Positions 1-7,569 are shown, numbered from the stretch's first letter. The stretch is DNA of 20,610 bases from DATJHM01 sp035493895 (GCA_035493895.1 DATJHM010000321.1:1-20610), one strand, 5' to 3'. Program-made: numbers and translations. The notes: generated from the letters alone by a model not told the origin.

Positions 1-455
1 GCTTTGCTGAGATCTACCCCGCTGAGATCTACTCTGGTCAGATTCGCTTCCAGGAACCTCGCTCTGATCAGGATAGCGCCCTCCATAAACGCTCCGCGCA
101 GATCGGCATACTCAAGGCCCGCCCTGGACAGGTCCACCCGACAGAGGATGGCACCACGTATATCGGCCCAGCGCAGGTTCGCCTTCGGTAATAATCCATC
201 ACTCAGATTGGCGTGCCTGAGATCCACGCCGCGTAAGTCTGCTTCACGCATATCCACCTCACGTAGATCCGCATCCTGCAAATTGGCCTCCGTGAGATCC
301 GCTCCGTGCAGATCATAGGCACGCAGGTCCATGCCATGAAGATCTGCCTCGTGCAGGTCTGGCTCTAATGCCTGGACATCAAAGCAGGTGCGTCGCCATT
401 GGTTCCAACGATTTTTGCCAGACGCAAGAAGGTCGAGATGTTTTTGACTTGCCAT
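1..455 (-). CDS. Pentapeptide repeat protein, C-terminus cut by window edge
   Basis: Translation from ATG at 455 runs open to the window edge (151 codons). After an N-terminal stretch containing NRWNQWRRTCFDVQALEPDL, residues from about 31 on repeat the A(D/N)Lxx pentapeptide (HEADL, HGADL, TEANL, QDADL, READL and so on), the pattern that folds into a right-handed quadrilateral beta-helix. No signal peptide or membrane segment is seen, so it is probably cytoplasmic. By manual alignment about 127 of 151 residues match the plus-strand gene at 9999-10595, without gaps. AAGGA lies 10 nt before the ATG; an in-frame GTG nine codons upstream is less likely. The promoter module at 528-590 drives it. 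Pentapeptide families include topoisomerase-protecting proteins and many of unknown role; nothing here selects a function. Confidence 0.93.
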   Translation of the reverse strand, partial: MASQKHLDLLASGKNRWNQWRRTCFDVQALEPDLHEADLHGMDLRAYDLHGADLTEANLQDADLREVDMREADLRGVDLRHANLSDGLLPKANLRWADIRGAILCRVDLSRAGLEYADLRGAFMEGAILIRARFLEANLTRVDLSGVDLSK

Positions 456-527
456 AATAGGTATGTCCTTGTCTGTGATCACTACGCAAGAGGGATCCAC
501 TAAGGGACATGATTTGAGAGGAATGGA

Positions 528-590
528 TCATAAAAGATCTTATGAGGCACTCTTAGTATACCCCATTTTTTAGCAAAATGCAATATTTTG
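528..590 (-). promoter_or_regulatory. Promoter-operator module, copy A
   Basis: Read on the minus strand: -35 TTGCAT (583-578), a 17 nt A-rich spacer, -10 TATACT (560-555), a 9 nt gap, then the dyad TCATAA-N6-TTATGA (545-528). It lies about 100 nt upstream of the pentapeptide gene starting at 455. The same arrangement recurs at 2430, 3914 and 9878. The dyad covers the expected transcription start, so it could be a repressor site or a hairpin at the RNA 5' end. Downstream, the block CTCTCAAATCATG (minus strand) is shared with copy C. Confidence 0.8.
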
Positions 591-639
591 CCCAATTTGC
601 GGTAGAGATAGCCAATGCGCAGGGCGTTTCACCTGTCGT

Positions 640-2046
640 TTAGCCGACGCTACCAGACATCTCCAACTGGATCAAACGGTTCAACTCAACCGCGTACTCC
701 ATGGGTAACTCTTTCGTGATCGGCTCAATAAAACCATTGACGATCAGCGAGTACGCTTCGGACTCATTCAGGCCACGACTCATTAAGTAGAAAAGCTGAT
801 CATCACCAACCTTCGAAACGGTCGCCTCATGCCCAACCTCGGTCTGGTTGTCTTCAATACGAATGGTGGGATAGGTATCGGAGCGAGCATACTCATCGAG
901 CAGAAGCGCGTCACAGCGTACGCTCGATTTGGTATGATGAGCGCCTGAATTGATGCGCACCAGGCCACGATACGAGGCCCGACCGGTACCCTTCGAGACC
1001 GATTTCGAGAGAATCTGGGAAGTGGTGTAGGGAGCAAGGTGCGTCACCTTCGCGCCAGCATCCTGATGCATCCCATCACTCGCAAATGCCACAGAGAGAA
1101 TATCACCACGCGCTCCTGGCTCCATGAGCAGAACTGCTGGATACTTCATCGTGACCTTTGAACCCAGATTCCCATCAACCCATTCCATCGTGGCGTCCCG
1201 ATAGACCGCAGCTCGCTTTGTCACGAGATTATAGACGTTCTTTGACCAGTTCTGAATCGTCGTGTAGCGCACACGCGCCCCCTCCATCACCTTGATCTCT
1301 ACGACGGCACTATGCAGGCTATCACTTGCATAGGTTGGAGCGGTACACCCCTCAACGTAATGAACATAGGAGCCGGGAGCGGCGATAATTAATGTACGCT
1401 CGAATTGCCCCATATTCTGAGCATTGATACGGAAGTAGGCCTGTAAAGGAATTTCCACACGCACGTTTTCTGGCACATAGACAAAGCTCCCACCACTCCA
1501 CACAGCGCTGTTGAGCGACGAAAACTTATTATCGGATGCCGGAATAACGGTACCAAAGTGCTCTTTGATAATATCTGGATACTCGCGTAACGCTGTATCC
1601 ATGTCGGTGAAGATCACACCCAGCTTCTCCAAATCCTCGCGCACCTTGTGATAGACGGCTTCACTCTCATATTGTGCGGTCACCCCTGCCAGATACTTCT
1701 GCTCGGCCTGTGGAATACCCAATCGATCAAAGGTATCCTTAATCTCTGATGGAATATCATCCCAGGTTTTCCCCTGCTGTGCAATTGGCTTGATGTAGTA
1801 GTAGATATTACCAAAGTCTATCCCGGAGAGATCTGCGCCCCACGTCGGCATCGGACGATTCTCGAAGAGCGCCAGACTCTTGAGGCGGAATGTGCGCATC
1901 CAGGCGGGCTCGCCCTTCATTTCCGAGATCTGCTCTACGACCTTCTTGCTTAATCCTCGCTCGGACTTGAACACGTACTTTTCGGCCATGTGGAAGCCAG
2001 GAGTATATACCTGCTGCTCCGTAGTGTCTGTCTGTGTCTTTATCAA
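640..2046 (-). CDS. sufB: Fe-S cluster assembly scaffold protein SufB
   Basis: SufB is a core subunit of the SufBCD complex that builds iron-sulfur clusters in the cytoplasm. The 468-residue length is typical. Visible family signatures are EGCTAPTY (232-239), the RCDALL segment with Cys378 and GHEATVSK with His406-Glu407 (matching, from memory, the essential Cys and His-Glu sites of E. coli SufB), followed by DQLFYLMSRGL and the C-terminal ALIVNGF-like SLIVNGFIEPI. The start is a TTG at 2046, preceded by GGAG at a 6 nt spacing (ATGGAGTAAATT then TTG). The in-frame ATG at residue 20 would remove the N-terminal extension. No sufC, sufD or sufS lies next to it: the gene downstream is a pentapeptide protein with its own promoter, and no gene is recognised upstream for more than 600 nt. 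Confidence 0.97.
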   Translation of the reverse strand: MIKTQTDTTEQQVYTPGFHMAEKYVFKSERGLSKKVVEQISEMKGEPAWMRTFRLKSLALFENRPMPTWGADLSGIDFGNIYYYIKPIAQQGKTWDDIPSEIKDTFDRLGIPQAEQKYLAGVTAQYESEAVYHKVREDLEKLGVIFTDMDTALREYPDIIKEHFGTVIPASDNKFSSLNSAVWSGGSFVYVPENVRVEIPLQAYFRINAQNMGQFERTLIIAAPGSYVHYVEGCTAPTYASDSLHSAVVEIKVMEGARVRYTTIQNWSKNVYNLVTKRAAVYRDATMEWVDGNLGSKVTMKYPAVLLMEPGARGDILSVAFASDGMHQDAGAKVTHLAPYTTSQILSKSVSKGTGRASYRGLVRINSGAHHTKSSVRCDALLLDEYARSDTYPTIRIEDNQTEVGHEATVSKVGDDQLFYLMSRGLNESEAYSLIVNGFIEPITKELPMEYAVELNRLIQLEMSGSVG

Positions 2047-2695
2047 AATTTACTCCATCTGCTCATTTTATCTGTGGAAGGGATCGAGCATTTCCGCATA
2101 TTTCATGCTATTACTTGCATGCTGTCTGGCAAAAGATTTGCTTCAGCATTGGAAAGGCAAAACTCCGCGTGGTATCTCCAACACCTCGCTCAAACGCTAG
2201 AGGAACGTATTCAGTGGCTTTACGGAAGAATGCAGAAACAAGGAAAGCTCGAAGCTGTTTCGGGTGGAATAGGTGAATCATATATTTACTTTTTCATATT
2301 ATTATTATATGTTTTTATTTATTTATTGTCAACTTTTTAAAATATACTGCCATTGGTGCAAAAACTTTTTATCTATAGTAAGCCACCAGTAAAGAGGACA
2401 TCGAGATTTTTTTGCACTGTTCATAAATATTGCATTTTGCTAAAAAATAGTATATACTTATAATGACTCATAAATATTCTCATGAGACATGTTCCCCGTA
2501 AAAAACGACACCCGTCGCATTCCTTCATCTCAGAACCAACTACGACCACATCTGTTCGTGTTTACCTCCCTCCCGGTGGGAAAGTGCTTCCAGGAGTTTC
2601 CTGGTTCGTATGACGCTTACCGTGTATTCTCCTTAAAATCGTTTGTTCATATATAGAGATAGATGTTTGTATTATCTCAAGAAAAGGATAACATC
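2047..2695. other. Intergenic region sufB to GlsB-like gene
   Basis: It should hold the sufB promoter on the minus strand, which I could not place, and promoter copy B at 2430. The plus frame from an ATG at 2122 to 2340 reads as a plausible helical peptide (segments SALERQNSAWYLQHL and LEERIQWLYGRMQK) and then runs into a very AT-rich hydrophobic tail. It has no Shine-Dalgarno site and may be a gene remnant or chance. The leader between promoter B and the gene (about 230 nt) includes the short hairpin CCAGGA-gtt-TCCTGG at 2590-2604. Confidence 0.5.
2430..2486 (+). promoter_or_regulatory. Promoter-operator module, copy B
   Basis: -35 TTGCAT (2430-2435), a 17 nt spacer, -10 TATACT (2453-2458) with an overlapping alternative TATAAT at 2459-2464, a 9 nt gap, then the imperfect dyad TCATAA-N6-TCATGA (2468-2485), extended to CTCAT/ATGAG. 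It is followed by ACATGTTCCCCGTA, close to the block after copy C. It points toward the GlsB-like gene at 2696, leaving a long leader of about 230 nt. Confidence 0.75.
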
Positions 2696-2998
2696 ATGAC
2701 AGTTGCAACATTTGTGCTTGGAGCTACGCTTGAGCCAGGGGGCCTTCTCATGTGGCTGCTTGTTGGATTGGTGGCTGGCTTTTTCGCAAGTCGGGTGATG
2801 GGGGGAGGCTATGGACTGATTGGTGATATTGTCGTAGGCGTTCTTGGCGCGTTCCTCGGAGGATGGGTCAGTGGTATGCTGGGTATAGGAGGCACGTATG
2901 GCCTGATTGGCAGCATTGTCATTGCCTTTATTGGTGCCTGTATCCTCCTCGCCCTCTTACACGCGGTCTCAAGTGGAACACGCAGGCGACGAGCATAG
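2696..2998 (+). CDS. GlsB/YeaQ/YmgE-family stress-response membrane protein
   Basis: A 100-residue, glycine-rich, very hydrophobic protein with three predicted membrane helices (about 17-34, 40-62 and 68-91), a short TRRRRA cytoplasmic tail and repeated GLIG motifs (GYGLIGDIVVGVLGAFLGGW and TYGLIGSIVIAFIGA). This is the pattern of the transglycosylase-associated / GlsB-YeaQ-YmgE family of small inner-membrane proteins, often induced by general or acid stress; their biochemical role is unknown. ATG at 2696 is chosen because AAAAGGA sits 7 nt upstream; an in-frame ATG at 2663 lacks a site. Promoter copy B lies upstream, and the next membrane gene follows after 103 nt containing a nested hairpin. 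Confidence 0.9.
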   Translation: MTVATFVLGATLEPGGLLMWLLVGLVAGFFASRVMGGGYGLIGDIVVGVLGAFLGGWVSGMLGIGGTYGLIGSIVIAFIGACILLALLHAVSSGTRRRRA

Positions 2999-3017
2999 CA
3001 ACGGAAATGAGCGTGAA

Positions 3018-3069
3018 ATCTATCGATGGTGCATCCTATAAGATAAGCACCATCGAGCCAACGATAGAT
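3018..3069 (+). other. Nested inverted repeats between two membrane genes
   Basis: The inner stem is TCGATGGTGC (3023-3032) with GCACCATCGA (3047-3056), a perfect 10 bp with a 14 nt loop. The outer stem is ATCTATCG (3018-3025) with CGATAGAT (3062-3069). The stems share three bases at 3023-3025, so full pairing of one competes with the other. No U-tract follows. It may attenuate or process the transcript between the two membrane genes. Confidence 0.6.
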
Positions 3070-3101
3070 CCTCTGAAGGAGAAAGTATAACAAGGAGAAC
3101 A

Positions 3102-3869
3102 ATGATGCAAAACACGCTACATGAACCGACAACCTCACAGAGCACAGAAACTGTCACGCACAGCGAATCAAAGGAATCCCTGCGAGATGAAATACTCTTC
3201 GCAGGAGCATCATCTCTTATCCCATCTCGCGCCTCGCGCACCCAGCCTACCACGTCTATCTCCTTTTCACTACCTGAGCGGGGTCTTTCCTCTGCCCTGA
3301 TAGCTGGGACCATAGCAGGTGTGCTCTTTGCCTTGCTCACGATCCTGATCATTCTCATCAATACGGGGACGGCCCATGCCGCAATTCTGCAAATTGCCAT
3401 GGATAGCCTGACCGTCAAGACTGCGCTGGTTCTGGCAGCGCTGGAGCTCCTCACGCTTGTACTCGGTCTCCTCATCGGCTTCGTCACCGGATTTGTGGTC
3501 GGCAAGATCGCCGTCCTCCGTCGGCTTGGCTTTCTGGCAGGCATGTGCGCAGGCACGATCTACTACCTCATCATCTTCCTGGTAAGCCTCCTCCCTGGAT
3601 ATCCAGGCAACCTTATCACGAACGCGGCTCCTATGACAACGACACGTCTGATAATCCCATTCCTGCTGCTCTGTCTCTGGAGCATAGGCGGAGGACTGAT
3701 AGGTCTCTTCGGAACATGGCTGGCTACGGTGAGACATCCCTATTATCTGCAAAGAGAGAGAATAGTCAGGCGACATGTGCGGGAAGATAAAAACGCAGGC
3801 TTCGACTATCTGATCAATGAGAAAACAGACGCAATAAAAAATCTCTCTCTCTCTGAAAGCAGGCAATAA
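3102..3869 (+). CDS. Four-helix membrane protein of unknown function
   Basis: A 255-residue protein I do not recognise. Residues 1-60 are polar and rich in Ser/Thr, likely disordered and cytoplasmic. Four hydrophobic segments follow at about 64-87, 105-134, 141-165 and 182-210; the second is glycine-rich (LVLGLLIGFVTGFVVG). The C-terminal 45 residues are charged and basic (RHPYYLQRERIVRRHVRE). AAGGAG precedes two adjacent ATG codons (3102 and 3105); either could be used, and 3105 has the better spacing. It probably shares a transcript with the GlsB-like gene upstream. An antisense frame of 202 codons over the same region has no membrane or motif logic and was discarded. Confidence 0.85.
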   Translation: MMQNTLHEPTTSQSTETVTHSESKESLRDEILFAGASSLIPSRASRTQPTTSISFSLPERGLSSALIAGTIAGVLFALLTILIILINTGTAHAAILQIAMDSLTVKTALVLAALELLTLVLGLLIGFVTGFVVGKIAVLRRLGFLAGMCAGTIYYLIIFLVSLLPGYPGNLITNAAPMTTTRLIIPFLLLCLWSIGGGLIGLFGTWLATVRHPYYLQRERIVRRHVREDKNAGFDYLINEKTDAIKNLSLSESRQ

Positions 3870-3913
3870 AACAAGCATCGTTTTGAGCTCCTGCCACCGA
3901 ATGCGCCAAAATA

Positions 3914-3973
3914 TTGCATTTTGCTAAAAAATAGTGTATACTAGATGTGGCTTATAAAACTATTTATAAGTCA
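3914..3973 (+). promoter_or_regulatory. Promoter-operator module, copy C
   Basis: -35 TTGCAT (3914-3919), a 17 nt spacer, -10 TATACT (3937-3942), a 9 nt gap, then the dyad CTTATAA-N6-TTATAAG (3951-3970), extended to TGgCTTATAA/TTATAAGtCA. The sequence from AAAATATTGC to the -10 is almost identical to copies A and B. The downstream block CTCTCAAATCATGTTCC is shared with copy A. It precedes the small-protein cluster starting at 4169. Confidence 0.8.
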
Positions 3974-4168
3974 CATCCTCTCAAATCATGTTCCCCTTAA
4001 CGTCCTGGTATGTAGAATACCCTATCGGCAAAAGACCAACGTTCCAGAGCGGTCTTGTCTACCATTTCAAATGTATCTCCAGGGCTACACACTGTCAATG
4101 GAACCTACCTACGTTTGTCACGCGGCACAGCATGCACCTCTGGACTATGATCATAAAGGATAACGACT
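3974..4168 (+). other. Long leader of the small-protein cluster
   Basis: About 195 nt between module C and the first small gene. It contains the hairpin AAGACC (4033-4038) with GGTCTT (about 4052-4057). Two overlapping open frames of 72 and 80 codons cross it, but neither has a Shine-Dalgarno site or protein-like composition, so I regard it as untranslated. Confidence 0.45.
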
Positions 4169-4303
4169 ATGGAACTCTTCCTTCTTCCACTTATGTTCAT
4201 TGCAATCTTACTTGCCTCTCTCTGGTTTAATGATACGCGTCATCGCCCTAAGGAGACGTATGCGAAACAGAAAGTCGCCAGTCCGCCTCCTCCTATGCGC
4301 TAA
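4169..4303 (+). CDS. Small single-pass membrane protein, 44 residues
   Basis: ATG at 4169 follows AAAGGA at a proper spacing (ataaaggataacgact then ATG). Residues 2-20 (ELFLLPLMFIAILLASLWF) form one membrane helix; the remaining 24 residues are basic and end in SPPPPMR. It is the first gene after promoter copy C. The layout (hydrophobic N-terminus, then a basic Lys/Arg tail) resembles the 42-residue protein at 5197-5325, so the two may be related or play parallel roles. I recognise no family. Confidence 0.72.
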   Translation: MELFLLPLMFIAILLASLWFNDTRHRPKETYAKQKVASPPPPMR

Positions 4304-4345
4304 TTGCGAGAGAATGCATCTTGTTTTCTCGAGAAAGGAGGCTCA

Positions 4346-4738
4346 ATGGCAACGCTTCCACAAATACTACCAGCATTAGATAAGAAACAAGAGACAGGAA
4401 CTGAGGAGCATCCAGAAGTCGTAGAGCACAACGTACCGCTTGAACTCCCCGACCCGGTGCTACCACGCCAGGAAAGGAACCATAACAGTGCTGAGGCGAG
4501 TGTCTTGCCCCAACAACACGTTATCAGGCCGATCCCTTATCCTGCGTGGCCAACATCGAAACCTGGACCGCTGGTTACCCCGCCCCCTCCAGGGTCGCAC
4601 CCTCACTCACTGCGCAGTGAGCAAATGGTCTATGAGCATTATGACCAGGTGAGAGGGCAACCCGGCCTTCCGCCTCCTCCTGCGCTACATGTGCGAAAGA
4701 GCGGCACCAGAGGATATCACGCAGAGGATATGCCATGA
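4346..4738 (+). CDS. Proline-rich low-complexity protein
   Basis: A 130-residue protein without a recognised domain. ATG at 4346 has a strong AAAGGAGG 5 nt upstream; the longer frame from 4304 begins outside this site. Composition is rich in Pro, His and Glu, with runs TPPPPGS (about residues 77-82) and LPPPPAL (about 111-116), so it is predicted to be disordered. The 44-residue protein just upstream also ends in a PPPP run. Runs of prolines of this kind normally need EF-P for smooth translation (established knowledge). Spacing to the upstream gene is 42 nt, consistent with one operon. Confidence 0.75.
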   Translation: MATLPQILPALDKKQETGTEEHPEVVEHNVPLELPDPVLPRQERNHNSAEASVLPQQHVIRPIPYPAWPTSKPGPLVTPPPPGSHPHSLRSEQMVYEHYDQVRGQPGLPPPPALHVRKSGTRGYHAEDMP

Positions 4739-4805
4739 GAGGTAGTGTATGAAACAACTCCGACGAAAGAAAAAGTTCAAAAGAGTTCATAAGAGGTAGT
4801 TGATT

Positions 4806-4835
4806 GTATCTCAGCATCTTAGATGTCTGAGGTAC
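4806..4835 (+). other. Imperfect hairpin in gap of small-gene cluster
   Basis: GTAtCTCAGCATCT pairs with AGATGtCTGAGgTAC around a single-base loop, apart from one mismatch and one bulge. No U-tract follows. It lies in the 137 nt gap between the proline-rich gene and the 99-residue gene; it may be an operator or an RNA element. Confidence 0.4.
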
Positions 4836-4875
4836 ATCTGTCTCACTATTAAGCACCCACGAAAGGGACAGAAGT

Positions 4876-5175
4876 ATGAAAGAACAAAAATTACAAGAGA
4901 TAGCCCTGCAAGCTACCGGTGAATATATGATGAGCCATATCGCAGGAATCATGGAAATGGTGCAAGACAAAAGCTTTCTGCACCAGGATGACGACCTGGA
5001 TGAAGCCACGCTCACCCTCATCGAAGAACGGGTAAAAGCGATTGCAGAAGCGCTCACCCACCAGTCTACGCAGCAAGAAATACCTTCAGCAGCGATGGCT
5101 GACAATCTCCAGAGAAGAAAGTCATCCAGTGAACTGCTCGCCGGGTATCCAGATCAACCAACCATTGATAAATAA
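4876..5175 (+). CDS. Small helical protein of unknown function
   Basis: A 99-residue soluble protein. ATG at 4876 follows AAAGGGA about 8 nt upstream. Residues 1-65 look helical (QKLQEIALQATGEYMMSHIA and EATLTLIEERVKAIAEAL) with an acidic linker QDDDLDEA; the last 30 residues look flexible. No motif or family was recognised. It belongs to the small-protein cluster, with the 42-residue membrane protein starting 21 nt after its stop, so those two are very probably co-transcribed. Confidence 0.72.
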   Translation: MKEQKLQEIALQATGEYMMSHIAGIMEMVQDKSFLHQDDDLDEATLTLIEERVKAIAEALTHQSTQQEIPSAAMADNLQRRKSSSELLAGYPDQPTIDK

Positions 5176-5196
5176 AGCACCATAAAGGAGTAAAAC

Positions 5197-5325
5197 ATGC
5201 TACAATTTCTCCCTATTTTCCTGATCATCATTGCCGTTGTGTGCGTCTTTGGCTACATGAACTATCGTGATGCCGAGAAACGAGCGAAGGAAAAGAAGCG
5301 CAATCAATACAATGATCGGGTCTAA
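5197..5325 (+). CDS. Small single-pass membrane protein, 42 residues
   Basis: ATG at 5197 follows AAAGGAG at good spacing. Residues 2-20 (LQFLPIFLIIIAVVCVFGY) are one membrane helix, followed by a charged, mostly basic tail (DAEKRAKEKKRNQYNDRV). The organisation mirrors the 44-residue protein at 4169. It is the last gene of the cluster, and its stop codon merges into the inverted repeat at 5325-5370. Confidence 0.7.
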   Translation: MLQFLPIFLIIIAVVCVFGYMNYRDAEKRAKEKKRNQYNDRV

Positions 5326-5370
5326 GAGGTTCTCCTGTTGCTGGGATTAGGAACTGACCGGAGAACCTCT
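5325..5370. terminator. Hairpin at convergent junction
   Basis: AGAGGTTCTCC (5325-5335) pairs perfectly with GGAGAACCTCT (5360-5370), an 11 bp stem with a 24 nt loop. It starts at the stop codon of the 42-residue gene and faces the convergent receiver-domain gene. There is no U-tract on either side, so termination is inferred from position. Confidence 0.5.
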
Positions 5371-5408
5371 CTCAGAACACCAGAGTTGGTCGACAATAGG
5401 GGGCTCAT

Positions 5409-5816
5409 TTAGCGAAAGAAGACTTGCAGCGCATGAAGCACTTCTTGCACGCTAAAGGGGGTCACTAACCTCATGACGTACGGGTTGTCTAACCAATAGG
5501 TTGGGAACATCTCAGTTCCCAGAATCATAAGAGGTATGCCTTTAAAAGACTGCCGTAGCGCAGCAATCTCGTCGAACGATATACCTTTTTTAAAAAGCAG
5601 ATGCTCATCGATAATCAAAACATGGAAGGTACAGGTGGAAGCAATCTCCAGAACTTGCGAACTGTCCGTCACCATCGTATAAATGACTTGATAGTGAGGC
5701 ACGGAGAGGATCGCTCGCACCAACATATCTCCAAAGAGTGGATGATCCTCTACAATGAGCACCGTTTTCTTACTCCGTGCTCCATTCTGTGCAAGGTAAT
5801 TCGTAAACATGACCAT
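5409..5816 (-). CDS. Stand-alone response-regulator receiver domain, degenerate
   Basis: The 135 residues make one CheY-like domain and nothing else. The acidic pair is in VLIVEDHPLF (Glu23-Asp24), and the likely phosphoacceptor is Asp70 in FHVLIIDEHL. Thr101 sits at the beta-4 position. At the beta-5 site, where a KP motif is expected, the sequence reads RLVTPFS, so the conserved lysine appears replaced by Thr119. That residue normally couples phosphorylation to the conformational change, so signalling may be atypical. No output domain or histidine kinase is adjacent. The start at 5816 has only the weak AGAAAAGAA upstream; the next ATG is two codons in. Confidence 0.85.
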   Translation of the reverse strand: MVMFTNYLAQNGARSKKTVLIVEDHPLFGDMLVRAILSVPHYQVIYTMVTDSSQVLEIASTCTFHVLIIDEHLLFKKGISFDEIAALRQSFKGIPLMILGTEMFPTYWLDNPYVMRLVTPFSVQEVLHALQVFFR

Positions 5817-6600
5817 TTCTTTTCTGGTACGTGTGCTGTCTCGACCGTGATCGCCCCCCTTCTAGAATTTCAATCCATTTGATCACGCAGAAGAGGCATA
5901 TTTCGCTATTTCAGTTACATCATGAAGACAATGTTTTTTGCCCCCAAAGAGAACGACAAGCTTTTTATTCGTCTTTTACGGCCATGAATAGTGCACACCA
6001 AAAGGTAAGGGATCAGGAGTCGGATACCAGTTTGCTGATTTGAGGATGCATAATCATGAGAGGTTTTTTTGAGTAGTTTTGACCACTTCTGGTCAGGTTC
6101 TGAAGCTCCATCTTATGGTATCTTATCCTCCCGCCACTGTCAACAAACAAACAGCGTCTCCAGCAAAATAGCCAGGAGAGAAGAAACCAGTCATTAACAA
6201 ACCATCCAAAACATTCTTTCTTCTCTAGCTTCCAGGCATAATTATACAAGACATATAATCATTAGTAATAATAGGCTTGCATTTTATAAAGAAACACGTT
6301 ATTATTTATTAATAGATAGTACATGCATATTGCCTCCTCTCAAGTTTCCAATAATTTTTCTTGTAAAGGTTGGTATTGTCAGGAACCCTCTCCTCTTTGA
6401 GAGGAGATCGGCTTACCAGAGGTGATTTCTGCCCATCCGATACACGTTACGGCCTGACCAATTCACCCGCTTGCGGGTAAACGATAGTGCGTCCATCATA
6501 CTTTGGGATTTGGACTATCCCACACAAAACCACTCTGCTTTCGGGCAGTATTCTTTCCCCCACCTCCTGAAAGCCGGTGGGTCGCCAGAAAGGGACCTCT
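5817..6600. other. Long intergenic region
   Basis: There is no supported gene in 784 nt. It holds a perfect dyad TGACCA-cttc-TGGTCA (6080-6095), a promoter-like TTGCAT (6277-6282) with a 17 nt spacer and TATTAT (6300-6305) pointing toward 6601, and hairpins CCTCTC/GAGAGG near 6387-6404 and ACCCGC-tt-GCGGGT near 6464-6477. A minus frame at 6013-6249 lacks a ribosome site and was not called. Confidence 0.5.
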
Positions 6601-7569
6601 ATGAAGGAAACTCAGAGGTGGCAAGCACTTCTTACCAGGAGTATCGCCCTGCCCACACACAAAAAACAGCTTGCCAGGGAGCTAGGGGTACATCAGATGA
6701 CCTTGCAGCGTTGGAGTACCGGGGAATCAGCACCGACCCGGCACCATCTCCAGCAACTTTTCACCCTCTTTCCTGAGCAGCGTCCCCTCTTACATGAAGC
6801 CTTTCCTACCCTCTTCCCTTGTGACGAAAATCCCCCCATACAGGAGCTTCCCGCTACGGTCTACGCCCAGATCTTGACTGCATGGGCCAATCTGCCAAGG
6901 TCGCTCCATCCTTCGTCCTTATGTGCCCTGATCCTTGAGCAGGCCCTGGCGCTACTCGATCCAGCCAGGCAAGGTCTGGTGGTCGCCTGTGTCCACTGCC
7001 TTCGCCCCATCTCAGGTACGCTCGTGCAGAGCTTACAGACACGACTCATGCTCAAGCGCACAAGCATCAGGCACCAGGAGATACCACACGAGACCCTCCT
7101 TGGAGCCAATTCGTGCGAGGGGCGGGCGGTCACTTTTGTGCGTCCGTTTCTCATGCAGAACGAAGAGGAACAGCCAGATCCTTTCAATGCCCTTTCCCCT
7201 CCTTCCTCTCCCTACACGGTCGCAGTGCCTATCCACCAGGGGGAGTTGGTTGCCGGTGCCTTCTCCATTTCCAGAAGTCCTTCCGCGGTCATCTCCCCCT
7301 CGCAGTTTCCGCTTCTACAACAGGTCGCCCTTCTGCTTGCGCTGACCTTTGAACGCGAAGACTTCTACGCACCCGAAGCGATTCAGTTGCGGGTGATGCC
7401 CTCACAACACCTCCAGATGGCCGCTTCTCTTACGTTGCACGAACGTATCACACGCCTCTTATTGGGATCATCAGGCCCATCCTTCCTCAGCCTGGCACAG
7501 GCAGAACTCCTGGCCTGGCAACAGATGGAACAGGACTATCTCCACTTGCTCGATAAGCAAGAGAAGTAA
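6601..7569 (+). CDS. HTH (XRE-like) protein with GAF-like sensor region
   Basis: ATG at 6601 follows AAAGGGA at 6 nt, preferred over the in-frame GTG at 6577; this gives 322 residues. Residues about 18-55 look like an XRE/Cro-type helix-turn-helix (KKQLARELGVHQMTLQRWST followed by GESAPT). Residues about 85-250 resemble a GAF domain: LCALILEQALALLD, a central AVPIHQGELVAGAFSISRSP strand pair, then SQFPLLQQVALLLALTF. The C-terminal helix is uncharacterised. The likely role is a DNA-binding sensor, with ligand unknown. It converges on the nucleotidyltransferase gene with a 37 nt gap that contains TCCCTC/GAGGGA (7573-7597). Confidence 0.75.
   Translation: MKETQRWQALLTRSIALPTHKKQLARELGVHQMTLQRWSTGESAPTRHHLQQLFTLFPEQRPLLHEAFPTLFPCDENPPIQELPATVYAQILTAWANLPRSLHPSSLCALILEQALALLDPARQGLVVACVHCLRPISGTLVQSLQTRLMLKRTSIRHQEIPHETLLGANSCEGRAVTFVRPFLMQNEEEQPDPFNALSPPSSPYTVAVPIHQGELVAGAFSISRSPSAVISPSQFPLLQQVALLLALTFEREDFYAPEAIQLRVMPSQHLQMAASLTLHERITRLLLGSSGPSFLSLAQAELLAWQQMEQDYLHLLDKQEK

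Noticed and set aside
4..318. Plus-strand frame of 104 codons rich in Arg and Ser (and its twin 10136-10468 on the minus strand)
   Set aside because: Both are the antisense of pentapeptide genes; the regular repeat in the sense strand makes a repetitive open frame on the other.
2122..2340. Plus-strand frame with a helix-like N-terminal half
   Set aside because: No Shine-Dalgarno site is present, and the second half is AT-rich low complexity, so it was kept only as a remark in the intergenic entry.
3270..3878. Minus-strand frame of 202 codons
   Set aside because: It is antisense to the four-helix membrane gene, is highly charged and has no recognisable motif or ribosome site.
6013..6249. Minus-strand frame of 78 codons
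   Set aside because: It has a TTG start without a ribosome site and odd Trp-rich composition; treated as noncoding.
6277..6305. Possible fifth copy of the promoter module (TTGCATTTT-17-TATTAT)
   Set aside because: The -35 and spacing fit, but the dyad TCATAA-N6-TTATGA is absent 9 nt downstream, so it was listed only as an ordinary promoter candidate.
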